From: Sphingomonas sp. PP-CE-1G-424
GTDB lineage: Bacteria; Pseudomonadota; Alphaproteobacteria; Sphingomonadales; Sphingomonadaceae
Direction of reading: 5' to 3'
Assembly (NCBI RefSeq): GCF_004341085.1
Contig: NZ_SLXW01000003.1
Coordinates: 806,001 to 870,000 of the forward strand
DNA length: 64,000 nt
Within the stretch, counting starts at the first letter, position 1. Every line of letters starts with the position of its first letter. The translations under genes and the position numbers were made by a program. Positions 40,940-49,882 of the stretch are shown here, in pieces. The notes below the pieces were generated by a model, which was given only the letters and a program-made list of their open reading frames with translations, had not been told where the DNA came from and did not search any database.

Positions 40940-41944
40940 ATGACCTTCGATCGCCGTTCGCTGCTCACCCTCCCCCTCGCCGCCGGTATAGCACTTCCGG
41001 CCTTCGCGCGGTCCGGCGCGCAAATCACCGCTGGCCAGCCGCGCGCGACGGACGTGCCAATGTGGCCACCCGCAGAGCGGTTCGCGCTCTGGCCCGGCAT
41101 TCCGCCAGGCGCACCGAACCCGCTGCCGGTCCCACAGCCGCGCATGCCGCGCTACCCGGACGGCTATCGCGACTTCCAGATGCGCGGCGTGGTGCGGCCC
41201 GAGGTCGGCGTGTTCCGCCCTGCTCGGCCCGACGGCCGCGCGGTACTGATCGTCCCCGGCGGCGGCTATTCGATCACCTCGCTGCGCAACGAGGGCATCG
41301 ACGTCGCACGCGTCCTCAATGGTTTTGGAATCACCGCATTCGTGCTGAGCTACCGCCTGCCCGGCGAAGGCTGGGCCGACCGCGCCGATGTCCCGCTTGC
41401 CGACGCGCAGCGCGCGATGCGGCTGATCCGCGCCAATGCGCGCACCTACGGGATCAGGGCGGAGAAGCTTGGTGTGCTCGGCTTCTCGGCAGGCGGGCAT
41501 CTGGCCGGCTCGCTGACGGTGTTGCACGACTTCAAGGCCTACCGCCCGATCGACGCCACCGATCGCCATTCGGCACGCCCCGCCTGGGCGGGGCTCATGT
41601 ACGCGGTCTCCAACATGGATCCCGGCCGCAGCCACGGCGGATCGCGCGCCAACCTGCTCGGGCCCGATCCGCTGCCCGCGGTACAGGCGCGCTACGCGGT
41701 CGACCGCCAGTTGAAGGCCGGCGACCCGCCACTGTTCCTCGTCCACGCCGAGGACGATAACACCGTGCCCGTCGCGAACAGCGTCGACACGCTCGCCGCC
41801 GCGCGTCGCGCCCTCATCCCGGCGGAGGCACATTTCCTCCAGCATGGCGGACACGGTTTCGGCACACGCCTGTCGCCGCGCTCGCCGGGGTCGCTGTGGC
41901 CACAGTTGTTCGATCGCTGGATGGGTGAACTCGTCGCGGGCTAG
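40940..41944 (+). CDS. Secreted alpha/beta hydrolase (esterase)
   Basis: 334 residues. The N terminus DRRSLLTLPLAAGIALPAFA looks like a twin-arginine-type signal (one RR pair). The body has VPGGGYSITSLRNEG (oxyanion), the elbow GFSAGGHLAGS, HAEDDNTVPV (Asp) and HGGHGFG (His), like acetyl-xylan or carbohydrate esterases of the BD-FAE type. A substrate cannot be named. It stands alone between MAPEG and a 64-residue gene. Confidence 0.87.
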   Translation: MTFDRRSLLTLPLAAGIALPAFARSGAQITAGQPRATDVPMWPPAERFALWPGIPPGAPNPLPVPQPRMPRYPDGYRDFQMRGVVRPEVGVFRPARPDGRAVLIVPGGGYSITSLRNEGIDVARVLNGFGITAFVLSYRLPGEGWADRADVPLADAQRAMRLIRANARTYGIRAEKLGVLGFSAGGHLAGSLTVLHDFKAYRPIDATDRHSARPAWAGLMYAVSNMDPGRSHGGSRANLLGPDPLPAVQARYAVDRQLKAGDPPLFLVHAEDDNTVPVANSVDTLAAARRALIPAEAHFLQHGGHGFGTRLSPRSPGSLWPQLFDRWMGELVAG

Positions 41945-42011
41945 CGTCGCCGGGCGTCTAGGGAGCAAGTCGCGGGGTCCGGCGTTATCCTACGATACCG
42001 GGAGAGCCACG

Positions 42012-42206
42012 ATGACCCAGCCGCACGACCAGCCCCGCGACGTTTTTCAGGAGGAGGGCGAGGTCATCATCGATGGCCCCGGCGGCGCGGTGATCGCGAT
42101 GACCCCCGAGGCGGCGCTGCGAACCGCGGGTCGGCTCGACGATGCCGCGCTGGAGGCATTGATCGCGCGCGCAAGGACCAGCGTCGATCCCATGCAGCCG
42201 CATTGA
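42012..42206 (+). CDS. Small soluble protein of unknown function
   Basis: 64 residues, acidic: EEGEVIIDGPGGAVIAMTPE then a helix LDDAALEALIARART. GGGAGAG lies six bases before the ATG. The first half looks like a short beta-hairpin. I do not recognise it. Its stop is only three bases from the convergent asparagine-synthase stop. Confidence 0.72.
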   Translation: MTQPHDQPRDVFQEEGEVIIDGPGGAVIAMTPEAALRTAGRLDDAALEALIARARTSVDPMQPH

Positions 42207-42209
42207 AGC

Positions 42210-44096
42210 CTAGCCGAACACCCGTTTCATCGAGCGTTCGAGCATCACGAACTGCCAGAGCGTGCGGCCGTGCTCGGCCCGTCCGGCCCGGTGTTCGTCG
42301 GCGATCCGGGCGATCGTCGCCATGTCGAACCACCCGGTTTCGCCCAACGTCCGCGACTTGGCGAGCGCGACCGCCTCGCCCGCCAGCGTGCCCCTGAACC
42401 AGGCGCTGATCGGCGTGACGAAGCCCATCTTCTGGCGATACAGAATCTCGCGCGGCAGATAGGGCTCCATCGCCTTCTTCATCAGCCATTTGCCCTCGCC
42501 GCGACGGAGCCGCATGTTCGCCGGCAAGGTCGCGCAGAATTCGATCAGGCGGTGATCGAGCAGCGGCTCGCGCGCCTCCAGCCCGACCGCCATGCTGGTG
42601 CGATCGACCTTGGTGAGGATATCGCCGGGCAGCCAGTGCTTGATATCGGCATATTGCGCGCGGTCGATCGCATCGCGCGCGGGCGCGTTCGCCATCGTCG
42701 CGACATAGCGATCTTCCGCGCGATAGCCGCCGAGCTGCGCGCGGGCACCGGCAGCGAACAGTTGCGCGCGAAGCTCCGGTCCCGTCACGCCGACCGATCG
42801 CGCATACGCCTCGCCGCCACCTTGCGCCAGCGCAAGCAGCGTCGACTTGGCGCGCAGCGGACGCGGCGCCCAGTCGGCCTTCGGATAGAACCGGCCCAGC
42901 GTTCCGAAGACCTCGGTACGAAGATGCGCCGGGAGCAGGCCACGGACGCGCTCTTCCGCCGCTTGGAATTTATACCGACGATAGCCGGCGAGCGCTTCGT
43001 CCGCGCCGTCGCCGGACAAGGCCACGGTGACGCTTTCACGCGCCAAGGCGCAGACCTGATAGGTCGCGAGCGCGGATCCGTCGGCAAAGGGCTCATCGAA
43101 GCTTGCGACGAGCGTGTCGATCAGGCCGAAATCGCCCGACGCGACGACGCGTTCGCGGTGATCGGTCGCGAACCGGCGCGCGACCGTGTCGGCGTATGCG
43201 CGCTCGTCATGCCCCGCCTCGTCAAACCCGATCGTGCAGGTTCGAACCGCCTTCGGGCTCGCCTCGGCCATCAAGGCGACGACCGCCGAGCTGTCGACGC
43301 CGCCCGACAGGAACGCGCCGAGCGGAACGTCGGCGACCATTCGCGAGCGTACGCCGGCGCGCATCCGGTCGACCAGTTCCTCGCCGAGCGCCTTGGCCGA
43401 GCCGGTCGCGCGATTGGAGAAGTCGATGTCCCACCATTTGCGCGGTTGCGGCACCGGACGCCCGCGCTCGATCAGCAGGAAATGGCCGGCCGCGAGCTTC
43501 TTCACGCCTGCGACGATACACGCGTCGTCGGGCACGTAACCGAACGCCAGATAGTCCTCGACTGCGCCCAGATCCGGCACGCGGCGCAGTTGCGGGTGCG
43601 CTAGCAGGCCCTTCAGCTCGGACGCGAAGGCCAGCGACCCGTCCGCGAGCTCGACATAGTGGAGCGGCTTCACCCCCATGCGGTCGCGCGCGAGGAACAA
43701 CGTGTGCGCCTGCGAATCGTGGATCGCGAACGCGAACATACCGTTGAGCCGATCGAGCATCGACGGGCCCCAGGCGCGCCAGCCGTGCAGCAGGACTTCG
43801 GTATCGCCCCCGGTCCGGAAGATCGCGCCCTTGGCGGTCAGTTCGGCGCGGAGGTCGGCGAAGTTGTAGATCTCGCCATTATACGTGATCGTCAGCGACC
43901 CGTCCGACATCGGCTGCGGCGAGCCCTCGAGATCGATGATCGAGAGGCGACGATGGCCGAGGCCGACCCCCGGCGCGGTCCAGATTCCATCGCCGTCGGG
44001 GCCACGATGCGCCTGCGCGGCGATCATCGCGAGGACGCGGTTGGGCTCGACCGGCTTGGGGGTACCCGGGTGGAAGATCCCGGCGATGCCGCACAT
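42210..44096 (-). CDS. XrtA-associated asparagine-synthase-like amidotransferase
   Basis: 628 residues. An N-terminal Ntn glutaminase domain with catalytic Cys2 (MCGIAGIFHPG) and a synthetase domain with the PP-loop SGGVDSSAVVAL; also GDGADEALAGYRRY and REPLLDHRLIEF. Matches the exosortase-A-associated asparagine synthase subfamily (TIGR03108-like) by context and length. It would amidate a sugar or peptide part of the exopolysaccharide. It is the last gene of the leftward XrtA operon. Confidence 0.9.
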   Translation of the reverse strand: MCGIAGIFHPGTPKPVEPNRVLAMIAAQAHRGPDGDGIWTAPGVGLGHRRLSIIDLEGSPQPMSDGSLTITYNGEIYNFADLRAELTAKGAIFRTGGDTEVLLHGWRAWGPSMLDRLNGMFAFAIHDSQAHTLFLARDRMGVKPLHYVELADGSLAFASELKGLLAHPQLRRVPDLGAVEDYLAFGYVPDDACIVAGVKKLAAGHFLLIERGRPVPQPRKWWDIDFSNRATGSAKALGEELVDRMRAGVRSRMVADVPLGAFLSGGVDSSAVVALMAEASPKAVRTCTIGFDEAGHDERAYADTVARRFATDHRERVVASGDFGLIDTLVASFDEPFADGSALATYQVCALARESVTVALSGDGADEALAGYRRYKFQAAEERVRGLLPAHLRTEVFGTLGRFYPKADWAPRPLRAKSTLLALAQGGGEAYARSVGVTGPELRAQLFAAGARAQLGGYRAEDRYVATMANAPARDAIDRAQYADIKHWLPGDILTKVDRTSMAVGLEAREPLLDHRLIEFCATLPANMRLRRGEGKWLMKKAMEPYLPREILYRQKMGFVTPISAWFRGTLAGEAVALAKSRTLGETGWFDMATIARIADEHRAGRAEHGRTLWQFVMLERSMKRVFG

Positions 44097-45599
44097 CTAG
44101 CGTGCCCCCGCGATTTGGCCCGCGGCGCGATCGGCGATCCGGTCGAGCGGCCCGAGCGCGGATAGGAAGCGCGCGATCGGGCGCGGATCGGCGCTCTCGG
44201 TCGACAGGTGGATCGCCACCGCGCGTTGCGGACCGCCGAGCAGCCGCGCCTTCATCGTCTCGATCTTCACCAGCGTCTCGTCATGGGTGGTTGCATCGCC
44301 CACCCGGTACCACGTCGCGACGATCCGCTCCACGGGGCCGGGCGCGGTGATTCGCATGACGCTGCCACCCGCGCCGCTCGCGTCGACGATGTTGGGAAGA
44401 TCGGCGACGCGCACCCAGCGATCTTCCTCGCGCAGCACGCCGGTGCCGAACGCGATCAGTTCCTTGCCCTCGTGCTGGCTGCCGAACACCGCGATGCTCA
44501 TGTCGACGGTCGCTCCCGAGGCGTCGCCATAGCGGCCGAACAGATAATGATCCGCGCCGGGATAATAGGGCATCCACGGCGCGCGCGTGCTGACCGGCAC
44601 GCGGTGCCAGCCGGCAATCTCGGGCAGGTCGATATGCGCGGGCAATCGCTGGGCCCGCCCGGCGACCGCAGCGCTCCAGGCGGGGAACACCGCGACGGTC
44701 GCCACCGCGAGACAGGCGGCGAGCACCGCGCCGGTACGATGGCGGGGCGGCGCCTTGAGCGTCGCGGGGTCGAACGCGGGATCATCGGGTGCGCGGTCGA
44801 ACCACCGCCAGCCGATCGCCAGTACGCCCGCCATAACCACGCCGAAGAACACCCAGCCATAGATGATGTGGTCGATCCCGGTCGCCGCCTCAACCGAGGT
44901 CAGGTCGGCCGCCCAGATCGTCCCGAACGCGCGGATACCGTTGGCGATCACCGGCACGACTACCGAGACAACCAGGAAGATCGCCCTACGTCGGCGGGAG
45001 ACGAAGCACAGATTGGCCACCAGCACGCCGAACGCGACCATTGCGATAACGAACTTGGTGCCCGAGCACGCCTCCGCCACCTCGAAATAATAGCGGCCCG
45101 CGTGGATCAGCACGCCGTCGACCACCGCGGGCACGCCGACCACGTGCAGCAACGGCATGACGATCGCGACCGTCACGGTCTGGAGCGGCGGTTCGAGACC
45201 TTCGCCGAACGGCACGAGGAAGAATGCGTAGCACAGGGGGAACAGCAGTCCGCGCGCGACATTGGGGCCGAGGATCGTCAATACGGCGCCTTGCAGCATC
45301 ATCACCAGCCCGAGTTGGCGCGCGAAACCGACCGAGGCGGCGTCGCCCATCAGCCAGCCGACCCCGCCGATCGCGATCAGCGCGAGCCCCGGCCACCAGC
45401 CGGTCGGCACGAGCTTAGCCAGCTCGGTGCGGCGCTGCCATACCAGCCAGGCGATCACCGGACCGATGAAGAGGCAATGCCCGAAGGTCGTGCTGGTCCA
45501 CCAGATCCGCGCGAGATCGCGGACGTCGCTGCGGAAGATCAGCAGGATGATCGCCATCACCAACGCGAGCGCGATCCCGTGGCGGCGCCAGTGGGTCAT
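44097..45599 (-). CDS. xrtA: Exosortase A fused to EpsI domain
   Basis: 500 residues. Residues 1-285 form the eight-helix exosortase, a transpeptidase that cuts PEP-CTERM signals; catalytic C178 (VAEACSGTKFV), R223 (ANGIRAF) and H244 (GIDHIIYGWVF) are all present. Residues about 295-500 form an EpsI/DUF3485 domain (DLPEIAGWHRV, then YFGRY-like LFGRYGD). The fusion is typical of exosortase A. The start overlaps the glycosyltransferase stop. No PEP-CTERM target is seen in the window. Confidence 0.95.
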   Translation of the reverse strand: MTHWRRHGIALALVMAIILLIFRSDVRDLARIWWTSTTFGHCLFIGPVIAWLVWQRRTELAKLVPTGWWPGLALIAIGGVGWLMGDAASVGFARQLGLVMMLQGAVLTILGPNVARGLLFPLCYAFFLVPFGEGLEPPLQTVTVAIVMPLLHVVGVPAVVDGVLIHAGRYYFEVAEACSGTKFVIAMVAFGVLVANLCFVSRRRRAIFLVVSVVVPVIANGIRAFGTIWAADLTSVEAATGIDHIIYGWVFFGVVMAGVLAIGWRWFDRAPDDPAFDPATLKAPPRHRTGAVLAACLAVATVAVFPAWSAAVAGRAQRLPAHIDLPEIAGWHRVPVSTRAPWMPYYPGADHYLFGRYGDASGATVDMSIAVFGSQHEGKELIAFGTGVLREEDRWVRVADLPNIVDASGAGGSVMRITAPGPVERIVATWYRVGDATTHDETLVKIETMKARLLGGPQRAVAIHLSTESADPRPIARFLSALGPLDRIADRAAGQIAGAR

Positions 45600-46879
45600 G
45601 CTTCGAGGTCGAGCAATGCGTCGAGCGGCGCGAGGCGTGCGTCCCAGCTGTAGCGTCGGATCACCTGCGCACGAGCGGCGGTGCCGAGTTCGGCGGCGGC
45701 TTCGGGGGCGTCGAGCAGCGCGATTACCTGGTCGGCGAAGTCGCGCGCGGTTTCGGCGACGCGGATCGTGCCGGCGTGGTCGATCCCCTCGGCCGCGGCG
45801 GTGGAGGCGACGACCGGACGCGCCATCGCCATCGCCTCGAGCACCTTGTTCTGGATCCCGCGCGCGAGTTTGAGGGGCGCGACGCAGACATCGGCGGCAG
45901 CAAGCCAGCCGCGGACGTCGTCGACTTCGCCGGTGACGGTGACGTGGTCGCCTGCGAGCGCGTGGACTGCGGACGTGGGCGCGCGGCCGACGATCGCGAA
46001 CCGCGCGGGCGTGTGCTGGCGGACGAGCGGGAGGATGTCGCGCGCGAACCAGGTGACGGCGTCGATGTTGGGGCGGTAGTCCATCTGCCCGGTGAAGACG
46101 ATCAGCGCTTCTGCCACCGCTTCTGCCCCCCTCCCTGAGAGGGAGGGGTTGGGGGTGGGTCGGCCGGCTTTTGCCACGGGCGTTTGAGCTTGAGGAAACC
46201 AACCCACCCCCGGCCCCTCCCTTTCAGGGAGGGGGGCAGGATTAGCGAATTGCGCTGCCGGATCGAACTTTACCGAGTCGATGCCGTTTTCGACAGCGAG
46301 CACACGCCCGGTCGCGCCGCCGTCGCGAAACATCGCGGCTTCGGCGTCGCTGACGAACAGGCTGGCAGAAACTCGCGCCGCTACCTGCCGCTCGAACGCG
46401 CCGAGCAGCCGGGCTTCGCGCCGCATCATCCAGCGCATGGGGCCGCGTGTGTCCTCAGCGAACCCGGCGAACTTAGCGGAATCGACGTCCACGAAATCCA
46501 TCACCACCGGCGGTGCGTCGACCGGCAGATACTGCGCCATCTGGCCTGAGAAACAGTAGACGCCGTCGACGACGCGCATCACGCGGTCCACCGCCGCCTG
46601 CATCGCGGGATGCGCGAACGCGGTCAGCGATACCGGCCTGCCGGTCGCCAACGCCTCGACCGCCGCCCGCTTCTGAGACTTGGTGCGCGGCACGATCGTG
46701 CAGCTCGCCAGCATGTCCGTGAACGCCGTCGGCGGATCGACGTCCGCCGCGTCGTCCGCAAACGCGACCAGATGGACGCGCGCTCGCTTCGCCAGATACT
46801 GGAGGATGTGAAAGCTGCGGATCTTGTCGCCGCGGTCGGGCGGGAACGGCACGCGGTGCGCCAGGAACAGCAAGCTCAC
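45596..46879 (-). CDS. XrtA-associated glycosyltransferase with in-frame repeat
   Basis: 427 residues, GT4-like (TIGR03087 family). N terminus LLFLAHRVPFPPDRGDKIR; donor region FTGQMDYRPNIDAVTWF, LARGIQNKVLEAMAMARPVV. Residues about 214-251, between AAQFANP and ALIVFTGQMD, are translated from a large inverted repeat (LPEREGPGVGWFPQ and GRPTPNPSLSGRG). This lies in the hinge between the two Rossmann domains, so it could be tolerated. The GTG start at 46879 overlaps the preceding stop (GTGA). Confidence 0.92.
   Translation of the reverse strand: MSLLFLAHRVPFPPDRGDKIRSFHILQYLAKRARVHLVAFADDAADVDPPTAFTDMLASCTIVPRTKSQKRAAVEALATGRPVSLTAFAHPAMQAAVDRVMRVVDGVYCFSGQMAQYLPVDAPPVVMDFVDVDSAKFAGFAEDTRGPMRWMMRREARLLGAFERQVAARVSASLFVSDAEAAMFRDGGATGRVLAVENGIDSVKFDPAAQFANPAPLPEREGPGVGWFPQAQTPVAKAGRPTPNPSLSGRGAEAVAEALIVFTGQMDYRPNIDAVTWFARDILPLVRQHTPARFAIVGRAPTSAVHALAGDHVTVTGEVDDVRGWLAAADVCVAPLKLARGIQNKVLEAMAMARPVVASTAAAEGIDHAGTIRVAETARDFADQVIALLDAPEAAAELGTAARAQVIRRYSWDARLAPLDALLDLEA
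46126..46237. repeat. Large inverted repeat inside the glycosyltransferase gene
   Basis: About 112 bases with the same order as 7639-7747 and 25095-25199: CCCCCTCCCTGAGAGGGAGG, GGGTGGGTCGGCCGGC, centre, ACCAACCCACCCCC, and CCCTCCCTTTCAGGGAGGG. It keeps the surrounding frame open in the leftward direction. Confidence 0.9.
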
Positions 46880-47916
46880 CCCAGACCTCGGGAGATCCAC
46901 GGCCCGGCGGCGTTGGCGGCCCACAGCGGCAACCGCTTCCACGTCCGCACCATCAGCGCATATTTGGGGTTGAGCGGATTGACCTCGCGCGCGGGTCCGT
47001 TGCTGCGCTTGGCGTACAGTCTCGGCTCGGGCACGAACCCCCAGTTCTTCTTGAACGCCGCCGCCCCGGTACCGGTCTTCGAGCGCCCGAAATCGAACCG
47101 CGTGCATCCCCGCGCGCGCGCGTGCGCCATCAGTGCGAAATACATCCGGTCGTTCGCACGAAGGCCCCGCGCGGCGTCGGTGCCGCCGCCCCAATAGGGA
47201 TAGACGATGCCGTCATGATACAGGCTGAGGACGCTTGCCACCGCCCTGCCCTCATGCCGGACGGTCAGAACATCGGCATCCATAGTATTCACAACGCTAC
47301 GGAAAATTTTTGCTGGAAAGACCGGCGTGCCGAGATTGCGGACCGACTCCGCGTAGACATGATAATGCTCTGCGAGCAGTTTGCGGTCGTTGCCCGTCAC
47401 GATCTCCAGATCGAACCCGAGCGACCGACGAACTTCGGCGCGCTGTTTCCGCGGGATCGCGAGCAGTTCGGCGTCGTCGTCCACCGCCAGATCGCGCGCG
47501 AAGCCGAGATAGCTGGTATCATCGCTTGCCCAACCCTCAGGCGCCCGACCGCCGCGCAGTTCGACCGACGGACAGCCGATTCGTAGCGCGAGGTTCCACG
47601 CCCCCGCCGCGAGCGGCTCGACCGCATCCCCGAGCACGCCGCCATCGACGCCGAACCCGGTCGACACCAGCGCGCGCCCGAACAGCGGCGAGCGCATCTC
47701 GGTCAGCGGCAGCACGCCGACGATCGCACCGCGCGCGTCCTCCGACAGCAGATAGCGCGCGCGCTGGCCACAGCCTTCCTGCACCGCGCGGCTCCATGCG
47801 GGCAGGTGAAACGGCGTGGCGCCCTCCGTCATCGCGACGAACGCTTCGATCTGCGCGCACGCCGCCGGATCGCGAAGGTCCGCTTCGCGCACGCCGACGG
47901 GCATCGGCGCGGTCAC
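46876..47916 (-). CDS. XrtA-associated FemAB-like acyltransferase
   Basis: 346 residues with the GNAT-like FemAB fold (TIGR03019 family). Seen: FHLPAWSRAVQEG, IPRKQRAEVRRSLGFDLEI, VLSLYHDGIVYPYWGGG, and FDFGRSKTGTGAAAFKKNWGF. It would transfer an amino acid or acyl group to a sugar during polysaccharide building. The GTG start overlaps the deacetylase stop (GTGA), and its own stop overlaps the glycosyltransferase start. Confidence 0.9.
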   Translation of the reverse strand: MTAPMPVGVREADLRDPAACAQIEAFVAMTEGATPFHLPAWSRAVQEGCGQRARYLLSEDARGAIVGVLPLTEMRSPLFGRALVSTGFGVDGGVLGDAVEPLAAGAWNLALRIGCPSVELRGGRAPEGWASDDTSYLGFARDLAVDDDAELLAIPRKQRAEVRRSLGFDLEIVTGNDRKLLAEHYHVYAESVRNLGTPVFPAKIFRSVVNTMDADVLTVRHEGRAVASVLSLYHDGIVYPYWGGGTDAARGLRANDRMYFALMAHARARGCTRFDFGRSKTGTGAAAFKKNWGFVPEPRLYAKRSNGPAREVNPLNPKYALMVRTWKRLPLWAANAAGPWISRGLG

Positions 47917-48803
47917 GCCAGCCGAGCCGCTTCGCGTGCGACGACCGTGTCGACGCGGCCCCAGGCGTGGCGCCCGAGCAGCCCGCGCAACTTGCCCGCC
48001 ATCGCGCCCAACCGCGAATAATGCCGGATCTTCGACCGCAACGGTGCCGCGGCAACGCGTGGTTGCGACGGATCGATCTCCCAGGGGTGGAAGTAGAACA
48101 TCGCCGGCCGGTCTTCGCGATTGACCTGACGCACCGCGAAATCGGTGATTGCCGCGGGGAGCAGGCGGAAGAAACCGCCGCCCGTGGCCAGCTTGCGCTC
48201 GCCGAGTTTGGCGACCGTCACCGGCACCTCGATCAGCGCGCTGTCGGCAAGCGGCTTGAACCCGTAGCGCGGCGCGTCGAGCCAGCCATAATGATCGTGC
48301 TTCACCGGCGCGACGCTCGAGGAATAGGCATAGCCCGCCTCGGCCAGTTCGACATGCGCCCAGGGCGTCCGCTGATCGATCGAGAAGCTCGGTGCGCGGT
48401 AGCCAGTGACTTTGGTACCCGCCGCATCCTCGATCGCCTTGCGCGCGCGCACCAGATCGGCGCGGAACACCTCCGGCGTCATCGTGAAGACGCGCTGGTG
48501 ATCCCAGCCGTGGCTGGCGATCTCATGCCCGGCATCGACGATCCGCCGGATCAGCGCGGGATAGCGGTGCGCGACCCAGCCGAGCGTGAAGAACGTCGCC
48601 TTCGTATCGCGTTCGGCAAACAGCGCGAGGACCGCGTCGGTGTTCGCCTCGACGCGCGGCAGCAGCGAGTCCCAGTCCGCCTTGTCGATCACGTTTTCGA
48701 ACGCACCGACTTGAAACCAGTCCTCGACATCGACCGACATGCCATTGAGAACGGGGCCATTGAGAACGGTAGGTTTCCGCGCCGTCACGTCAGGCCGCAT
48801 CAT
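47913..48803 (-). CDS. XrtA-associated polysaccharide deacetylase
   Basis: About 296 residues of the NodB-type CE4 family (TIGR03006). Seen: MSVDVEDWFQVGAFE (catalytic Asp, metal), SHGWDHQRV (His ligands), GYRAPSFSID and FYFHPWEID. It deacetylates N-acetyl sugars of the exopolymer. Several ATGs are possible between 48815 and about 48738; the one given overlaps the ATPase stop. No ribosome site is clear. Confidence 0.9.
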   Translation of the reverse strand: MMRPDVTARKPTVLNGPVLNGMSVDVEDWFQVGAFENVIDKADWDSLLPRVEANTDAVLALFAERDTKATFFTLGWVAHRYPALIRRIVDAGHEIASHGWDHQRVFTMTPEVFRADLVRARKAIEDAAGTKVTGYRAPSFSIDQRTPWAHVELAEAGYAYSSSVAPVKHDHYGWLDAPRYGFKPLADSALIEVPVTVAKLGERKLATGGGFFRLLPAAITDFAVRQVNREDRPAMFYFHPWEIDPSQPRVAAAPLRSKIRHYSRLGAMAGKLRGLLGRHAWGRVDTVVAREAARLA

Positions 48804-49869
48804 GCCAGGCAGCAACGCCGCGGATCGGCGAATAGTCGGGCTTGTCGGTATCGCTCTCGACCCAGTCGACGAGCAAGGTCAGCACACGGCGCAGCGCCTC
48901 ATCCTGCAATTCGACGCGCGCCTCCAGATCGGCGATCCGGTCGACGATCGCCGGATCGAGGGGCGCCATGGTGGGGACGGAAGCGGGCGCGGCCTGACGA
49001 TCGGTCCCAGCCTCCGAGACGTGCGCATTCTTCGCGGTATCCGTCGCGATCGTCGGCAGGTCACCTTCGAGATCGCGCTGGACCGCGCGCACGACGGCAG
49101 CGTCGATCACCGTCAGGTCCTCGATCGCGGCATGCAGCATCACCCGGCCGGCGAGCATGTTCAGGCGACGCGGCACGCCTGCCGAGCCGGCGTAGAAGGC
49201 GGCGAACGCATCGTCCGCGAAATCGGGATTGCCGGTCCAGCCGACCACCGACAGACGGTGCGCCAGATATTCCGACACCTCGTCCGCCTCCATCGGATCG
49301 AGATGGTGGATCGCGATCACGCGCTGGCGGAGCTGTTCGAGCCGGTCCGAGCCGTGCAGCCGATCGCGAAACTCGGGCTGGCCGAGGAGGACGATCTGGA
49401 GCAGCGCGTGCCCGCCGGCCTGGAAGTTCGACAGCATCCGCAATTCTTCGAGCGCAGAGATCGGCAGCGCCTGCGCTTCGTCAACGATCAGCAGTGTCCG
49501 CTTGCCGGTCCGCGCGACCGCGTGCAGCCCGCGCTCGATCGCGGTGAGCAACTCGGCCTTGGTCAGCCGGGCGGGATCGACCTTCAGTTCGGTGGCGACG
49601 ATCCGCAGCAGATCGTCCGCCTCGATCGCGGTGGACACGAGCCGGATCGCGTTCAACCGCTGGTGATCGATCGTATCCATGAGATGGCCGACCAGCGTCG
49701 TCTTGCCCGCGCCGATATCGCCGGTGATGACGATAAAGCCCTCGCCCTGCGCCAGACCATAGCCGAGATACGCCATCGCCTTGCGGTGCGTCGCGGTCTC
49801 GAACCAGAATTTGGGATCGGGGGTCAGCTGGAACGGCCGACCCGTCAGACCATAATGCTCGTCGTACAT
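48790..49869 (-). CDS. XrtA-associated AAA ATPase
   Basis: 359 residues (TIGR03015, ExeA/GspA-like). Walker A ITGDIGAGKTTL, Walker B TLLIVDEAQAL, sensor ILLGQPEFRDRL and GVPRRLNMLAGRV. The N-terminal MYDEHYGLTGRPFQLTPDP is typical. The C-terminal 100 residues contain a helical segment (IVDRIADLEARVELQDEALRR). It probably powers or regulates polysaccharide assembly; its partner is unknown. Confidence 0.92.
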   Translation of the reverse strand: MYDEHYGLTGRPFQLTPDPKFWFETATHRKAMAYLGYGLAQGEGFIVITGDIGAGKTTLVGHLMDTIDHQRLNAIRLVSTAIEADDLLRIVATELKVDPARLTKAELLTAIERGLHAVARTGKRTLLIVDEAQALPISALEELRMLSNFQAGGHALLQIVLLGQPEFRDRLHGSDRLEQLRQRVIAIHHLDPMEADEVSEYLAHRLSVVGWTGNPDFADDAFAAFYAGSAGVPRRLNMLAGRVMLHAAIEDLTVIDAAVVRAVQRDLEGDLPTIATDTAKNAHVSEAGTDRQAAPASVPTMAPLDPAIVDRIADLEARVELQDEALRRVLTLLVDWVESDTDKPDYSPIRGVAAWHDAA

Positions 49870-49882
49870 ATCTTACTCGCCT

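Noticed and set aside
42270..45653. Long rightward frames opposite the asparagine-synthase and exosortase genes
   Set aside because: They are GC-driven shadows with Arg/Asp/Ala composition and no motifs.
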